Part shown: piece after piece, positions 1-5,276 of the stretch
Layout of the letters: every line of letters begins with the position of its first letter
Numbering within the stretch: position 1 is the first letter of the stretch
NCBI GenBank assembly: GCA_030045295.1
Contig: JASIGD010000448.1
Coordinates: 1-5,990 of the forward strand
Reading direction: 5' to 3'
DNA from: Streptosporangiaceae bacterium
GTDB taxonomy: Bacteria > Actinomycetota > Actinomycetes > Streptosporangiales > Streptosporangiaceae
DNA length: 5,990 bases
Notes under the pieces: generated by a model
Seen by the model: only the letters and a program-made list of their open reading frames with translations
The model's database searches: none
What the model was told of the DNA's origin: nothing
Made by a program: the position numbers and the translations under genes

Positions 1-2
1 TG

Positions 3-1187
3 GGCGGGCCGGCCCGGCCGCGGGACAAGGCGGCCGCGGAGGCGCCGGCGGGCGCGGGGGCCGCGACCTCGTCCGCCGGAACAGCAGACGACCTGCCCGG
101 ATGGGCCGCGAGAGCGACCGAGGAGCTGCTGGCCCTGACCTACTGGCTCGACCCCGGCGAGCAGGGCGACCCCTTCAGTGCCACGATCCGCTTCTCCGGC
201 CGGCGGGGCGAGGTGACCGGGAAACCGCAGCCGGGCGACACCTTCACCCAGGAGGAAACCGTCGAAGGGATCGTCCCGGGAAGCGGGCCGGTGGCGATCA
301 CCGCCGAGGTTCGCGGCGTCAACCGGGGCCAGTGGTCGGTGACCGCGCGGCCGGTGGCACGGACCAGCCGCCCTCCTTACCGGTCCTACCCGCCGGCGGG
401 CAGCGATCCGGCGGCTGCCTCCCGGGCGCCGTGGCCGCGGCGGGTGGTGATCCCGGCTGTCCCCGAGACGTCGGCCCACACCGCTTCGCTGCTGCGCAGC
501 AAGGTGCCCGGAATAGTCAGGTTCGCCTACGCGAGCCTGGTATCTCTCGGCGTTATAGTCGGGCTGGGCTTGGAGGCACTGCTGCTGTCCCATGGCCATT
601 ACGCCTTGTTCAGGCCCATGCTGTTCTCGGCGATCGCGATAGTGGCGGGCGTGATCGGCGGGAAGGCCTGGTACATCGCGGTGCACCGCGGCCGGAAGTT
701 CGACGGCTGGTGCATCCAGGGCTTCGTGGCCGGCGCGGCGGTGGTCGTCGCCGTGGCGGCGGTAGTAGGTCCGGGCATCCCGGCCGGGGCCTTCCTGGCT
801 GCGGCCGCGCCGGCCTTGCTGATCGGCATGGCCATCGGCCGGCTCGGGTGCTTCTGGGCCGGCTGCTGTACCGGGCGGCCGACCGCGTCCCGCCGGGGAA
901 TCTGGTCATCTGACCGTCGGCTCGGCTGCCGGCGGGAACCGGCGCAGCTGCTGGAGGCGCTAGCCGCGCTGGTCAGCGGTGTAGTGGTGCTGGCCGTGGT
1001 CTTGGCCCTGGGCCTGTCGCGGTCGGGTCCGGTGGCCATCGTCGGACTGGCCGCCTACACCTTGTGCAGGCAGTTCATCCTCGGCCTGCGCGCCGAGCCG
1101 CGGGTATGGCAGTACGGGCGCCGGGTGACCGCCGCGGCCGCCGCCGTCGCGCTGATCGTGGGCATTGCCCTGCTCGCGCGAGGTTAG
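3..1187 (+). CDS. Lgt-like (prolipoprotein diacylglyceryl transferase family) membrane protein, 5' partial
   Basis: The frame is open from the window edge to TAG at 1185-1187 and shows 394 residues; the true start lies upstream (an internal GTG at 213 is not a convincing start). Residues about 1-170 are soluble: an Ala/Pro/Gly-rich linker, then a segment with alternating hydrophobic residues that looks like a beta-sandwich (about 65-120). The rest is an integral membrane domain with about six hydrophobic segments (about 174-196, 203-227, 240-276, 316-338, 342-362, 375-394). The Lgt signature is recognisable as GRLGCFWAGCCTG at 279-291, with EPAQLLEAL downstream and CRQFILGLR at 355-363. True Lgt transfers diacylglycerol from phosphatidylglycerol to a lipobox cysteine. 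Here Arg280, Arg356 and Arg363 match E. coli R143, R239 and R246, but N146 is Cys283, E243 is Leu, and the H103 site reads as Gln239. By hand alignment it is a divergent paralogue and its activity is uncertain. Family membership is fairly sure; function is not. Confidence 0.8.
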   Translation, partial: GGPARPRDKAAAEAPAGAGAATSSAGTADDLPGWAARATEELLALTYWLDPGEQGDPFSATIRFSGRRGEVTGKPQPGDTFTQEETVEGIVPGSGPVAITAEVRGVNRGQWSVTARPVARTSRPPYRSYPPAGSDPAAASRAPWPRRVVIPAVPETSAHTASLLRSKVPGIVRFAYASLVSLGVIVGLGLEALLLSHGHYALFRPMLFSAIAIVAGVIGGKAWYIAVHRGRKFDGWCIQGFVAGAAVVVAVAAVVGPGIPAGAFLAAAAPALLIGMAIGRLGCFWAGCCTGRPTASRRGIWSSDRRLGCRREPAQLLEALAALVSGVVVLAVVLALGLSRSGPVAIVGLAAYTLCRQFILGLRAEPRVWQYGRRVTAAAAAVALIVGIALLARG

Positions 1188-1265
1188 CCCGTCGCCTGGC
1201 CCGAACCGGCGACCGCCGTTACCGGCCCGGTCCTGATCGCGGCGGCTCGGCCCCTGCCGTGGCAG

Positions 1266-1308
1266 GAAACGATCAGCGTGCTTGGATGAGATGAGAGCTG
1301 ACCGTTTC
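1266..1308. repeat. Imperfect 12-bp inverted repeat upstream of the LLM oxidoreductase gene
   Basis: Arms GAAACGATCAGC (1266-1277) and GCTGACCGTTTC (1297-1308) are complementary at 11 of 12 positions, with an internal A.C mismatch and a 19-nt spacer containing GATGAGATGAGA. The second arm ends 30 nt before the GTG start at 1339. The arm centres are 31 bp apart, about three helical turns. It could be an operator read as two half sites, or a hairpin in the 5' leader. It is not a good intrinsic terminator for the upstream gene because no T tract follows. Confidence 0.55.
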
Positions 1309-1327
1309 GTGCGACGATGAAGCCAGC

Positions 1328-1333
1328 GGAGGT
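1328..1333 (+). promoter_or_regulatory. Ribosome binding site fixing the GTG start at 1339
   Basis: GGAGGT lies 5 nt upstream of GTG at 1339. An ATG immediately after it (1334) is in another frame and meets a stop four codons on, so GTG is the start used by the long conserved frame. Confidence 0.8.
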
Positions 1334-1338
1334 ATGGC

Positions 1339-2202
1339 GTGGATATAGGAATCGGCCTGCCCAGCACGATCCCCGACACCGATGGCCAGACCCTTATCGA
1401 CTGGGCCCGGGCCGCCGAGGAGGCGGGGTTCAGTACCCTGGGCACGCTCGGTCGGCTGGTCTACCCGGGGTACGAGGAGCTGATCGCCCTCAGCGCCGCC
1501 GCCGCGGTTACCAGCCGGATCCGGCTGACGACCGGCGTGCTGCTGGCGCCGCTGTACGCAAACTCCGCGCTACTCGCCAAGCAGGCGGCCTCACTGGACC
1601 GGCTCTCCGGCGGGCGCCTGGTGCTGGGCCTGGGCCTGGGCGGGCGGGAGGACGACTACGCCGCCAGCGGCGTGCCGATGCGGGGCCGGGGACGCCACCT
1701 GGAGGAGCAGCTGGCCACGATGAAGCGGGTCTGGTCCGGCGAGGAGTTCGGCACCGCCGGCGGGATCGGGCCCGAACCCGCCCGGCCCGGCGGACCCGAG
1801 CTCATCCTCGGCGGCGCGACCGAGGCCAGCTTCCGGCGGGCCGCTCGTTTTGCCGACGGCTGGATCATGGGCGGCGGCACGCCGGACATGTTCGCCCAGG
1901 CTGCGGCGGCGGTAGATAAGGCCTGGCAGGACGAGGGCCGGTCAGGCAGGCCGCGCAAGCTTACGCTCGCCTATTTCGCCCTGGGATCCGACGCCCGCGC
2001 TCAGGCGGACCGCGACCTCCTGCACTACTACGCCTGGCTCGGTGACTTCGCCCGCCAGATCGCGGCGGGCGCCGCGATCAGCGTCGACATGGTCAGGTCC
2101 TACGTCGCCGCGTTCGACGCCAGCGGCTGCGACGAGGTCATCTTCATGCCCACCGCGTCCCGGCTCGACCAGGTCAGCCTGCTCGCCGATGCGGTCGCCT
2201 GA
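1339..2202 (+). CDS. LLM-class (luciferase-like) flavin/F420-dependent oxidoreductase
   Basis: Complete 287-residue protein with a GTG start set by GGAGGT just upstream. It is a bacterial-luciferase-type TIM barrel. The first strand MDIGIGLP opens the protein, followed by an amphipathic helix ending in WARAAEEAGF (22-31). The segment SRIRLTTGVLLAP (59-71) is a family strand, and KQAASLDRLSGGRLVLGLGLGG (81-102) carries the typical D-x-LSGGR-x-x-LG-x-G motif. ELILGGAT (154-161) and RFADGWIMGG (170-179) are the late barrel strands that help bind the flavin or F420 phosphate. The C-terminal GCDEVIFMP (263-271) is the closing strand. Length is usual for the short F420-type members. Such enzymes are cytoplasmic and oxidise or reduce small molecules using FMN or F420; cofactor and substrate cannot be read here. 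The crotonase gene follows on the same strand after 83 nt. Confidence 0.9.
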   Translation: MDIGIGLPSTIPDTDGQTLIDWARAAEEAGFSTLGTLGRLVYPGYEELIALSAAAAVTSRIRLTTGVLLAPLYANSALLAKQAASLDRLSGGRLVLGLGLGGREDDYAASGVPMRGRGRHLEEQLATMKRVWSGEEFGTAGGIGPEPARPGGPELILGGATEASFRRAARFADGWIMGGGTPDMFAQAAAAVDKAWQDEGRSGRPRKLTLAYFALGSDARAQADRDLLHYYAWLGDFARQIAAGAAISVDMVRSYVAAFDASGCDEVIFMPTASRLDQVSLLADAVA

Positions 2203-2285
2203 CCCGGCCGCACCGCGAACCTGGTCGGTGGACCGCGCCGCACCGAACGCGCGTCCGCGGCGTAGGCTGCGGGAAGGGAGATGGC

Positions 2286-3065
2286 ATGGGCTTCGAACAC
2301 ATCCTGGTTGAGCGCTCGGGCGCGTACGCCACCATTACGATGAACCGTCCGCAGCGCCGCAACGCGCTGTCGCTGGACCATATGCGCGAGCTGATCACCG
2401 CGTTCGGCGACGTCGGGAACAGTGACGCGCTCGGCATCGTGCTGGCCGGCAACGGCCCGGTATTCAGCGCCGGACATGATTTCGCCGACGTCGTTGATGC
2501 CGATCTGACGCAGGTCCGCTCGCTGCTGATGACCTGCACGGAACTGATGACGCTGATCCAGCAGGTGCCCCAGCCGGTGGTGGCGCGCGTGCACGGGCTG
2601 GCCACGGCGGCCGGATGCCAGCTGGTGGCCAGCGCGGATCTGGCCGTGGCCAGCGAAGACGCCGGCTTCGCCGCGCCCGGCGGCAAGGGCGGCTGGTTCT
2701 GCCACACCCCGATGGTGGCCATCGCCAGGAACGTCGGCCGTAAACGGGCCGCGGAGATGGCCCTGTCGGGCGACGTCATCGACGCGCCTACCGCGCTGGA
2801 CTGGGGGCTGGTCAACCGGGTGGTGCCCGCGGCGCAGCTCGACACCGCGGTCCAGGATCTCCTGGACCGGGTCACGCGCGGGTCAGCCGAGAGCAAGAGC
2901 ATCGGCAAGCAGGCCCTGTACGCGCAGATCGACCTGGACCAGCCCAAGGCGTATGCCTACGCCATCGAGGTCATGGCGGCCACCAGCCAGCTGCCCGACG
3001 CGCGAGAAGGGATGCGCGCGTTCCTGGACAAGCGCAAGCCGAACTGGCAGCGCGGTCGGATGTAG
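2286..3065 (+). CDS. Enoyl-CoA hydratase/isomerase (crotonase) family protein, ECHDC3-like
   Basis: Complete 259-residue protein; ATG at 2286 follows a purine-rich GAAGGGAG (2273-2280) by 5 nt. Crotonase landmarks: MNRPQRRNALS (19-29), the first oxyanion-hole segment FSAGHD (60-65), the second GLATAAGCQLVASADLAVAS (104-123), FAAPGGKGGWFCHTP (128-142), the helix with ALDWGLVNRVVP (170-181), and a C-terminal FLDKRKPNW (246-254). From memory, this pattern (ATAAGCQLVAS, F-x-TPG, FLQKRKPxW) closely matches mitochondrial ECHDC3 rather than classical hydratases. The two catalytic glutamates of rat ECH (E144, E164) align with Gln112 and Gly132, so ordinary enoyl-CoA hydration is unlikely although CoA-thioester binding is probable. 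Likely cytoplasmic. It may be cotranscribed with the upstream oxidoreductase. The substrate is unknown. Confidence 0.9.
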   Translation: MGFEHILVERSGAYATITMNRPQRRNALSLDHMRELITAFGDVGNSDALGIVLAGNGPVFSAGHDFADVVDADLTQVRSLLMTCTELMTLIQQVPQPVVARVHGLATAAGCQLVASADLAVASEDAGFAAPGGKGGWFCHTPMVAIARNVGRKRAAEMALSGDVIDAPTALDWGLVNRVVPAAQLDTAVQDLLDRVTRGSAESKSIGKQALYAQIDLDQPKAYAYAIEVMAATSQLPDAREGMRAFLDKRKPNWQRGRM

Positions 3066-3125
3066 GCCCGGCCCGAGTTCCGGGCGGAGCTGGCCGGCGG
3101 GCGCGAAGAAATGCTATTCATGACC

Positions 3126-3210
3126 TGTGGACGGTCTGTGAATAAGCCCGTGGAGAACTATCGCAATATGCGGATAACGGCCGTTAATCTGTGGATACAT
3201 TTGTGGATAT
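3126..3210 (+). repeat. Array of six direct DnaA-box-like 9-mers
   Basis: Six same-orientation 9-mers resemble TGTGGATAA, the complement of the DnaA box TTATCCACA: TGTGGACGG 3126 (6/9), TGTGAATAA 3137 (8/9), CGTGGAGAA 3149 (7/9), TGCGGATAA 3169 (8/9), TGTGGATAC 3190 (8/9) and TGTGGATAT 3202 (8/9). The first matches the actinomycete form TGTGGACAA at 7/9. Start-to-start steps are 11, 12, 20, 21 and 12 bp, close to one or two helical turns, so the boxes face roughly one side of the DNA. The repeats are seen directly; DnaA binding is inferred. No dnaA or dnaN lies nearby, so this is not the ordinary oriC layout. A titration or regulatory cluster, or a binding array for another protein, is possible. 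Confidence 0.5.
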
Positions 3211-3237
3211 CAGAATAACAAAAAATAATTGGCAAAA
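3211..3237. other. A/T-rich tract directly after the DnaA-box-like array
   Basis: A 27-nt stretch of mostly A and T, including AACAAAAAATAATT, stands out sharply in this GC-rich window. It could be an easily unwound element next to the box array or part of a promoter for the GC-rich RNA candidate that starts just beyond. CAGAAT (3211-3216) resembles an actinomycete -10 element, but no good -35 sits at the right distance, so the promoter reading is weak. Confidence 0.4.
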
Positions 3238-3239
3238 GG

Positions 3240-3465
3240 GCCTTGCGCTGCGCTCGCCGAAGCAGTAGAAATACATTCACCGTCGGAAGCGGGTACTGCC
3301 CAGGGGCAACCCGGGACGCGAGAGAAACCGGGAAACCGGCGCCTAACGCGAGTGCCTGGCCCTGGCGGACGGCGCGCGGTGCCGGAGAAGCCAGGAAACT
3401 GGCCGGCCCGGTACGGCGAGGCCGGATGAGGCCCCCTCCACCTCATACGTGGAGGGGGCCTTTTC
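3240..3465 (+). ncRNA. Candidate structured RNA ending at an intrinsic terminator
   Basis: About 190 GC-rich nt without a credible gene lead into a strong + strand terminator. Elements seen: a 6-bp stem GCAGTA/TACTGC (3262-3267 with 3294-3299); a hairpin CCGG-GAAA-CCGG (3328-3339); a hairpin CGGCGC-GCG-GTGCCG (3370-3384); a hairpin GCCAG-GAAA-CTGGC (3390-3403); and a possible long-range 7-bp stem CTCGCCG/CGGCGAG (3253-3259 with 3414-3420) enclosing them all. The two GAAA hairpins sit in similar contexts (GAGAAACCGGGAAACCGG and GAGAAGCCAGGAAACTGG), and the differing stem bases still pair. ACGCGAG also recurs 30 nt apart (3316, 3346). I do not recognise a known family. It could be a small RNA, or merely the trailer of the upstream crotonase message. 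The 5' end is a guess from where the A/T tract ends. Confidence 0.35.
3428..3464 (+). terminator. Intrinsic (Rho-independent) terminator
   Basis: A perfect 12-bp stem GGCCCCCTCCAC (3430-3441) with GTGGAGGGGGCC (3449-3460) encloses a 7-nt loop and is followed by TTTT (3461-3464). The T tract is on the + strand; read on the - strand the stem is followed by a mixed sequence, so it mainly stops + strand transcripts. It lies 365 nt beyond the crotonase stop, which is unusually far if that gene is its only client. It also shields the 3' end of the convergent PIG-L gene. Confidence 0.9.
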
Positions 3466-3486
3466 CATCTTAGGTGACCTCGCGAG

Positions 3487-4191
3487 TCAGCCCATCGGGT
3501 AGCGGTGGAAGGCGACGGCGTACTCGCACCCGGCGCCCAGGCCGACGTAACCTGCGAGATTCCGCAGGAACTCGTCGGGGTCGAATTCGCGGCCGAGGCC
3601 CTCGATATAAGCCTGGTGCTCACGCAGCGACGCGATGCCCGCGTCGATGGTGGCCGTGACGTCCACGAAGTGGGTCGGGCTGGCGACCGTGGCTACGTAG
3701 GCGTCGCGGATGCCGGTGCACGGCGGCCCGGCCTCGGGGAACACCCACCCGTTCGCGGCGTCCCGGCAGGCGTCCAGCACGGCCAGGCCGACGGCCCGGT
3801 GGTCGGCGTGGTTGACCGGGCCCTCGTCGCCCCAGGTGAGGTCGAAGCTCGCGGTGATCACTACCTGGGGATCCAGCCTGCGGAACACGGTGGCCAGATC
3901 GCGCCGCAGCGGCACCCCGTATTCCACCAGCCCGTCGGGATGCTCGAGGAACGTCACCGTGCTCACGCCCACCACCTGCGCGCTGCGCTTTTCCTCCTCC
4001 ATCCGGAGCGGGCCGACCTGGTCCGGAGGCATGCCCGCGATGCCAGCCTCGCCCTTGGTGGCGAGCAAGTAGCTCACCTGCTTCCCCTGCCCGGTCCAGC
4101 GGGCAATGGCGGCGGCCACGCCGTACTCCAGATCGTCGGGGTGCGCCACCACCGCGACGGCCCTGTCCCAGTCCTCCGGCATCGGCTCCAT
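3487..4191 (-). CDS. PIG-L (LmbE-like) family zinc deacetylase
   Basis: 234 residues from ATG at 4191 to TGA at 3487-3489. It has the PIG-L fold hallmarks: VAVVAHPDDLEYG (12-24), with His17 and Asp20 as expected zinc ligands and Asp19 as the expected general base; the helix and strand leading to LLATKGEAG (42-50); and NHADHRAVG (127-135), with His131 as the expected third zinc ligand (compare H13, D16 and H147 of MshB). These enzymes hydrolyse N-acetyl groups from GlcNAc-type glycoconjugates, including mycothiol precursors, mycothiol conjugates and antibiotic intermediates. The substrate here is unknown, and at 234 residues it is shorter than MshB or Mca (about 290-300), so neither name is given. 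The start is favoured by an RBS 6 nt upstream; a further in-frame ATG at 4236 has a weaker context. It lies 98 nt downstream of panB and may be cotranscribed with it. No signal peptide is seen, so it is probably cytoplasmic. Confidence 0.9.
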   Translation of the reverse strand: MEPMPEDWDRAVAVVAHPDDLEYGVAAAIARWTGQGKQVSYLLATKGEAGIAGMPPDQVGPLRMEEEKRSAQVVGVSTVTFLEHPDGLVEYGVPLRRDLATVFRRLDPQVVITASFDLTWGDEGPVNHADHRAVGLAVLDACRDAANGWVFPEAGPPCTGIRDAYVATVASPTHFVDVTATIDAGIASLREHQAYIEGLGREFDPDEFLRNLAGYVGLGAGCEYAVAFHRYPMG

Positions 4192-4197
4192 CGCCTG

Positions 4198-4209
4198 CCC
4201 TTTCTCCTC
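4198..4209 (-). promoter_or_regulatory. Ribosome binding site for the PIG-L gene
   Basis: On the - strand GAGGAGAAAGGG lies 6 nt before ATG at 4191. This favours that start over the in-frame ATG 15 codons upstream, which lacks a clear purine-rich site. Confidence 0.65.
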
Positions 4210-4289
4210 GCCCGGGTGCTTCCGCAACTGTGCCATACCCGTGAGAGGGTGACGGATCGAGACCGCGCCAGCCCGGGACCTGAGTGGCC

Positions 4290-5165
4290 TCAGCGGTAGG
4301 AATGCGCCTCGTCGGGGAAGGCACCGCTGGTGACGTCGGCGGCGAAGGCGGTGGCCGCCTGGCTGAGCACGCCGGCCACGTCCGCGTACCTCTTGACGAA
4401 TTTGGCCGTGCGCGGGGACAGGCCGGCCATGTCCTGCCAGACCAGCACCTGGGCGTCGCAGGCCGGGCCGGCCCCGATGCCGATGGTGGGGATGGTCAGC
4501 GCCTCGGTCACCCGCGCGGCCAGCGACGCGGGCACGCACTCGAGCACCACGGAGAACGCACCGGCGGCCTGCAGCACCTTGGCATCGTGCAGCAAGCGCT
4601 CGCCGTCCTCACCGCGACCCTGGACCCGGTAACCGCCGAAGGCGTTGACCGACTGCGGGGTGAGGCCAAGGTGAGCCATCACCGGGATGCCGGCCGAGAC
4701 CAGCTCCTCGACTTGGTGCGCGACCCGCTGGCCGCCTTCGAGCTTGACGGCCTGCGCGCCGGCCTCCTTCAGGAAGCGCGTCGCGGCGTCCAGTGCCGCT
4801 CCACCGGAGGCCTGGTACGAGCCGAACGGCAGGTCGGCTACGACCAGGGCCCGGCTGGTCCCGCGCACCACGGCGGCGGTGAGCGGGACCAGCTCATCCA
4901 CGGTGACCGGGATCGTGGTGTCGTGACCGTACACCACCATCGCGGCGGAGTCGCCGACCAGCAGCACGGGAATGCCAGCGCGGTCGAAGATCCCGGCGGT
5001 GAGCGCGTCGTACGCGGTGAGCATGGGCCACTTCTCGCCGCGAGCCTTGGCGGCGGCGATATCGCGGACGGTGACCCGGCGCCCGGTGCCGGACCCGCCG
5101 TAAAGTGGCTCCGAAGTGGTCCGCTGCCCTGTCGCGGCCATGTATACGTCAGCGTGCTGTGACAT
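4290..5165 (-). CDS. panB: 3-methyl-2-oxobutanoate hydroxymethyltransferase (ketopantoate hydroxymethyltransferase)
   Basis: 291 residues from ATG at 5165, chosen because GGAGGT stands 8 nt upstream. PanB transfers a hydroxymethyl group from 5,10-methylene-THF to 2-oxoisovalerate, giving ketopantoate, the first committed step to pantothenate and CoA; it acts in the cytoplasm. The TIM-barrel motifs are all present in order: [10 protein letters not shown] (48-57), [18 protein letters not shown] (67-84) with metal ligand Asp72, [11 protein letters not shown] (108-118) with Asp111, AVKLEGG (139-145) with Glu143, [22 protein letters not shown] (163-184), VVLECVP (206-212) with catalytic Glu209, and IPTIGIGAG (225-233). 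These correspond to D45, D84, E114 and E181 of E. coli PanB. The first about 25 residues are a variable, probably disordered leader. Nothing suggests loss of function. panC and panD are not in the window. The PIG-L gene follows, and a serine hydrolase is divergent upstream. Confidence 0.97.
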   Translation of the reverse strand: MSQHADVYMAATGQRTTSEPLYGGSGTGRRVTVRDIAAAKARGEKWPMLTAYDALTAGIFDRAGIPVLLVGDSAAMVVYGHDTTIPVTVDELVPLTAAVVRGTSRALVVADLPFGSYQASGGAALDAATRFLKEAGAQAVKLEGGQRVAHQVEELVSAGIPVMAHLGLTPQSVNAFGGYRVQGRGEDGERLLHDAKVLQAAGAFSVVLECVPASLAARVTEALTIPTIGIGAGPACDAQVLVWQDMAGLSPRTAKFVKRYADVAGVLSQAATAFAADVTSGAFPDEAHSYR

Positions 5166-5276
5166 CTGTATCGACCTCCGTGTCTCGTGTCGCCGGAACG
5201 GCGTACCCGGACGGTTAAATGATCGCACGTCACTGGCGCGGGCGGAACGACCGAACGATTCTGGGAGACTGGGACG
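5166..5276. promoter_or_regulatory. Divergent intergenic region between panB and the serine hydrolase gene
   Basis: This 111-nt gap must hold the translation signals, and probably the promoters, of both flanking genes. The panB RBS is ACCTCC on the + strand (5174-5179). The hydrolase RBS is GGGAG (5263-5267), 9 nt before its ATG. Also present are a small inverted repeat CGCCG-GAA-CGGCG (5191-5203) within the probable panB leader, a short AT-richer patch GGTTAAATGATC (5212-5223) that could be a -10 region for either direction, and a direct repeat GAACGA (5246-5251 and 5254-5259). No clean -35/-10 pair is visible. Confidence 0.5.

Noticed and set aside
101..913. An alternative + strand frame over the Lgt-like gene
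   Set aside because: Arg/Gly/Pro-rich product typical of an off-frame reading; the overlapping frame has membrane segments and the Lgt signature.
2263..2268. TAGGCT as a -10 promoter element before the crotonase gene
   Set aside because: No acceptable -35 at the right spacing; short -10-like hexamers occur by chance.
3126..3237. A chromosomal oriC
   Set aside because: No dnaA, dnaN, parA/parB or rpmH nearby and only six imperfect boxes, all on one strand; kept only as a DnaA-box-like array.
3229..3429. A 66-codon frame starting with TTG in the central gap
   Set aside because: No RBS, a rare start, no recognisable protein features, and it runs through hairpin-forming sequence to the foot of the terminator; third-position use is unlike the real genes.
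3211..3465. Resemblance to a c-di-GMP-I (GEMM) riboswitch from GGGGCAACCCGGGACGC at 3303-3319
   Set aside because: The hairpin expected between the GCAAACC-like and GGGACGC-like parts is missing, the second half does not fit, and no + strand gene follows to be controlled.
4280..4293. Hairpin CTGAG-TGGC-CTCAG at the panB stop codon as a terminator
   Set aside because: Only 5 bp and no T tract on the - strand; not enough to call.
3505..4299. A long + strand open frame opposite the PIG-L gene
   Set aside because: Antisense shadow; the - strand carries the complete zinc-site motifs.
4192..4539. N-terminal extension of the PIG-L protein upstream of 4191
   Set aside because: The extension overlaps the panB 3' end and reads as an off-frame shadow of it; the RBS supports the start at 4191.
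4284..5162. A long + strand open frame opposite panB
   Set aside because: Antisense shadow of panB caused by high GC; its sequence is low-complexity and shows no family motif, whereas the - strand frame has every PanB motif.
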